Source: an uncultured beta proteobacterium (GTDB lineage: Bacteria > Pseudomonadota > Gammaproteobacteria > Burkholderiales > Burkholderiaceae). From it: 6,591 nucleotides of DNA. The notes below the pieces were generated by a model. That model had not been told where the DNA came from. It was given only the letters and a program-made list of their open reading frames with translations, and ran no database searches. A program made the translations under genes and the position numbers. The first letter of the stretch is position 1; every line of letters starts with the position of its first letter. Location of the stretch: the NCBI GenBank assembly GCA_903930665.1, contig CAIYZI010000122.1:1-6591 (forward strand), given 5' to 3'. Below are positions 5,170-6,591 of this stretch, in pieces.

Positions 5170-6591
5170 ATGAACAAACCTAGCGATATTCACTTCTTAG
5201 CCGAACGACTAAAAAAACTTACTCTGGGTGAGGTCATGATTGATCCCTCAGACTTAGGACGGTACGCTACCGATGCCTCTATTTATCAAACGATGCCATT
5301 GGCGGTATTTGTTCCGAAAACCGCAGAGGATATTTCGATTGCAATTGAGCTTGCTCGAGATATGGGCATACCCATCCTTCCAAGAGGTGGCGGCACAAGC
5401 CAGTGCGGTCAAACTACTGGCGCTGCTTTAGTTATTGATAATTCAAAATATTTTAGAAATAGTCAAAACCTTGACTTAGAGAAATTGAGTATTGAAGTTG
5501 AGCCTGGCATGGTTTTAGATACTTTAAATGCTCAGTTAAAAAAGCATGGCTTATGGTTCCCCGTGGACGTTTCAACTGCAGGACAAGCCACTATTGGTGG
5601 CATGGCAGGAAATAATTCCTGCGGAAGCCGATCGATTGCCTATGGCAACATGGTTCATAACGTATTGGGTATCGATGCGTGGCTGGCAGATGGTCAATTA
5701 GCGAAGTTTGGTTTAATGCAAGATGCACAAGGCAGAGCATTAGAGCTAGGTCAATTTGTTCAGTCTTTGGCGATGAAGCACCAAGCCGAAATTGAGCGCA
5801 TGTGGCCTAAGGTCATGCGCAGAGTTGCTGGATATAACCTGGACATTTTCAATAATCAAAACCAACGCCCTTATACGAATGATGGAACAGTAAACCTCTC
5901 TCATTTACTAGTAGGAAGCGAGGGTACCCTAGCCTATTTCAATAAACTCAAGCTGCAGTTAGCGCCGCTACCAAAGCACAAAACCCTTGGCGTAGTGAAC
6001 TTTTCGAGCTTTCATAAAGCCATGGACTCTGCGCAGCATATTGTGAAGCTAGGACCAACAGCAGTAGAGCTCGTTGATAGAACCATGCTCGATTTATCAC
6101 GCAGCAATCCCGCATTTAAATCGACCATTGAAACAGCGCTAATCGATCAAGGCGGGAAATCGCCGGAAGCGATCTTACTCGTGGAATTCTCAGGCGATGA
6201 ATTAGCCCCTCTAGAGATAAAGGTGAAACAATTGGCCGAACTCATGGCTGATTTAGGTCAACCTGGATCAGTGGTGGAAATGCTTGACCCCACTACTCAA
6301 AAGAATCTTTGGGAAGTGCGTAAAGCCGGGTTAAATATCATGATGAGCTTAAAGGGAGACGGTAAGCCTGTTAGCTTTATCGAGGATTGCGCGGTACCTC
6401 TAGAGCATTTGGCCGAATATACCCAATCACTCACTGAAGTCTTTGCTAAACATCAAACTCGCGGTACTTGGTATGCACATGCCTCAGTTGGTACGCTACA
6501 CGTTCGACCAATCTTAGATATGCGTCGTGACGGCGCTCAAAAGATGCGTGAAATCGCACAAGAGGCTTCTGAGCTCGTCAGAAGATATAAG
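5170..6591 (+). CDS. FAD-linked oxidase, YdiJ/GlcD type, N-terminal 474 residues (runs off window)
   Basis: The frame is open from ATG 5170 to the window end, 474 codons without a stop. Residues about 40-270 form the PCMH-type FAD domain: PRGGGTSQCGQT (71-82), STAGQATIGGMAGNNSCGSR (135-154) and LLVGSEGTLAYF (246-257). Residues about 270-474 belong to the C-terminal FAD-oxidase domain. HASVGTLHVRP (437-447) replaces the GHxGDGNLHLN motif of GlcD and D-lactate dehydrogenases; His437 and His444 fit metal or substrate ligands. The HASVG-LHVRP form and FIEDCAVP (403-410) are typical of the large fused proteins (about 1000 residues) with a C-terminal iron-sulfur region, such as YdiJ; that part would lie outside the window. 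The family oxidises D-2-hydroxyacids, and glycolate or D-2-hydroxyglutarate are both possible. No Shine-Dalgarno site is seen. The start follows the GntR stop by 12 nt in the same frame, so translation may depend on coupling. Confidence 0.88.
   Translation, partial: MNKPSDIHFLAERLKKLTLGEVMIDPSDLGRYATDASIYQTMPLAVFVPKTAEDISIAIELARDMGIPILPRGGGTSQCGQTTGAALVIDNSKYFRNSQNLDLEKLSIEVEPGMVLDTLNAQLKKHGLWFPVDVSTAGQATIGGMAGNNSCGSRSIAYGNMVHNVLGIDAWLADGQLAKFGLMQDAQGRALELGQFVQSLAMKHQAEIERMWPKVMRRVAGYNLDIFNNQNQRPYTNDGTVNLSHLLVGSEGTLAYFNKLKLQLAPLPKHKTLGVVNFSSFHKAMDSAQHIVKLGPTAVELVDRTMLDLSRSNPAFKSTIETALIDQGGKSPEAILLVEFSGDELAPLEIKVKQLAELMADLGQPGSVVEMLDPTTQKNLWEVRKAGLNIMMSLKGDGKPVSFIEDCAVPLEHLAEYTQSLTEVFAKHQTRGTWYAHASVGTLHVRPILDMRRDGAQKMREIAQEASELVRRYK

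Overview
The window looks like a piece of a freshwater betaproteobacterial chromosome (Burkholderiales, Polynucleobacter-like). I base this on the nadE-glnB gene pair, moderate GC content, AT-rich intergenic DNA and betaproteobacterial protein sequences. The assignment is by recognition, without a database search.

Left part (1-1658): the 3' end of nadE (glutamine-dependent NAD+ synthetase) is followed by a complete glnB (PII nitrogen signal protein, Tyr51 present). A strong hairpin terminator separates glnB from a convergent minus-strand gene. That gene encodes a RodZ-like membrane protein: a cytoplasmic helix-turn-helix, one transmembrane helix and a C-terminal domain resembling DUF4115. Its start codon lies in a 10-bp tandem duplication.

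Right part (1789-6591): a divergent catabolic locus. On the minus strand are a class V PLP aminotransferase of the serine/alanine/aspartate-glyoxylate group and an MFS carrier of the anion:cation symporter (ACS) type. They are separated by a GC-rich intercistronic hairpin and closed by a near-perfect 16-bp-stem terminator. On the plus strand are a GntR/FCD regulator and, 12 nt downstream in the same frame, the first 474 codons of a large FAD-linked oxidase of the YdiJ/GlcD type. The 158-bp divergent region carries two TG(C/T)ATACA operator-like dyads 73 bp apart (about seven helical turns) and a third, unrelated inverted repeat.

Working model (inference): the MFS carrier imports a small organic acid, the FAD oxidase oxidises a 2-hydroxyacid such as glycolate to an oxoacid such as glyoxylate, the aminotransferase converts glyoxylate to glycine, and the GntR protein controls both arms. 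The carrier substrate, the oxidase substrate and the amino donor cannot be read from the sequence. No mobile element, CRISPR array, tRNA or rRNA was seen. No stretch longer than 300 bases lacks a gene.
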